DNA of 5,270 nt from Microcaldota archaeon. Its GTDB lineage: Archaea; Micrarchaeota; Micrarchaeia; Norongarragalinales; CAINOH01. The DNA lies in the NCBI GenBank assembly GCA_027371655.1, contig DAHXMR010000228.1, forward strand, positions 1-5,270, given 5' to 3'. The notes under the pieces were generated by a model. The model saw only the letters and a program-made list of their open reading frames with translations. It was not told the origin of the DNA and did no database searches. How positions within the stretch are numbered: the stretch's first letter is position 1; the number at the start of each line of letters is the position of its first letter. The translations under genes were made by a program, and so were the position numbers. Of the stretch, positions 4,764 through 5,270 are shown piece by piece.

Positions 4764-5270
4764 AAAAGAAAGTGCTTTTGCTTAACGCGCCGTCCTCCTC
4801 GCCCGATGCGCCGCCGATTCCCCCGCTTGGGCTGCTGTATATTGCCGCGAGCCTCGAGTCCCGCGGCTTCGAGGTCCGCGTAATCGACCTTGATTTGGAG
4901 CGCGAAAAGGCAAAAAGCCAGAAGATTGCGGAAATTTGCCGCGATTTCTCGCCAAATTTGGTGGGAATAAGCGGGCTCACGCCCCAGATGGACAACTTGT
5001 ACGCCCTTGCGCGTGAAATCAAAAACGCGCTTCCCTCCGTGCCCCTTGTGTGCGGCGGCGCGCACGCGTCCGCGCTTCCCGAGCAGACGATGAACGAGTG
5101 CCCGCAGCTTGACGCTGTGGTCACAGGCGAGGGCGAGCTTTCTTTTGCAAGCGTTGCCGAGGGCAGAGAATTTTCCGAAATTCCCGGCGCGTGGTTCCGC
5201 GAACACGGGAAAATCGTGCGCGGACTGCCGCAGGCGGTTTTGCACGACTTGGATTCCATTCCCCTTCCCG
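4760..5270 (+). CDS. B12-binding-domain radical SAM protein, N-terminal part (runs off the window)
   Basis: 170 codons are visible, with no stop before the window edge. The sequence is an N-terminal B12-binding domain: strand KKVLLLNAP (3-11), IPPLGLLYIAASLESRGFEV (20-39), VIDLDLE (41-47), VGISGLTPQM (68-77), the GGAHASALPE loop (99-108) and DAVVTGEGELSF (118-129). The domain then leads into the linker where the CxxxCxxC core would be expected shortly downstream. Unlike its neighbour it keeps the family-typical His (H102) and GEGE motif. No iron-sulfur motif lies inside the window, so the radical SAM half is inferred from domain architecture and the paralogous neighbour. TTG 4760 overlaps the upstream TGA as TTGA, which suggests translational coupling. 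The two proteins are distinct paralogues rather than a recent duplication, and probably act on the same or consecutive intermediates. Confidence 0.8.
   Translation, partial: MKKKVLLLNAPSSSPDAPPIPPLGLLYIAASLESRGFEVRVIDLDLEREKAKSQKIAEICRDFSPNLVGISGLTPQMDNLYALAREIKNALPSVPLVCGGAHASALPEQTMNECPQLDAVVTGEGELSFASVAEGREFSEIPGAWFREHGKIVRGLPQAVLHDLDSIPLP

Noticed and set aside
1..5270. CRISPR array, insertion sequence or prophage genes
   Set aside because: No regularly spaced repeats, transposase or integrase motifs, or terminal inverted repeats were seen on either strand.

Overview
The window comes from an archaeon. The best evidence is a split tRNA-Gln(UUG) gene on the minus strand. Its 49-nt intron sits at the canonical 37/38 position and folds into a textbook bulge-helix-bulge splice motif. 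No CCA is encoded, and the gene is followed by a pure T-rich terminator. A/T-rich TATA-like elements about 30 bp upstream of the tRNA and of a leaderless gene fit the same picture. Alanine-rich proteins and compact spacing would suit a DPANN-type lineage, but that placement is a guess.

Layout. Bases 1-84 hold no gene, only the T-tracts downstream of the first gene. Minus strand, 85-744: a TRIC/UPF0126-family membrane protein, probably a cation channel. Its GTG start lies just 26 nt after the tRNA. Minus strand, 771-892: the intron-containing tRNA-Gln, with its own promoter at 893-934. Minus strand, 935-3166: a 743-residue polytopic membrane protein resembling GT-C glycosyltransferases, with an N-terminal lumenal-type domain and a cysteine-rich C-terminal tail. 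Bases 3167-3323 are a divergent promoter region that contains a GC-rich imperfect hairpin. Plus strand, 3324-4763: a B12-binding-domain radical SAM enzyme of 479 residues. Plus strand, 4760 to the edge: a second B12-type radical SAM protein, cut by the window end and overlapping the first by a TTGA junction.

How the parts fit. The two radical SAM genes form a translationally coupled pair and probably act in one pathway, such as lipid, isoprenoid or cell-envelope glycan modification. The substrate cannot be read from the sequence. The divergently transcribed GT-C-like protein may share promoter control and an envelope role. The tRNA and channel gene are a separate unit downstream on the minus strand. 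Nothing here is clearly a mobile element, CRISPR array or defence island. The most distinctive items are the tRNA (intron, C at position 55, internal 11-nt repeat), the divergent channel motifs, and the coupled radical SAM pair.
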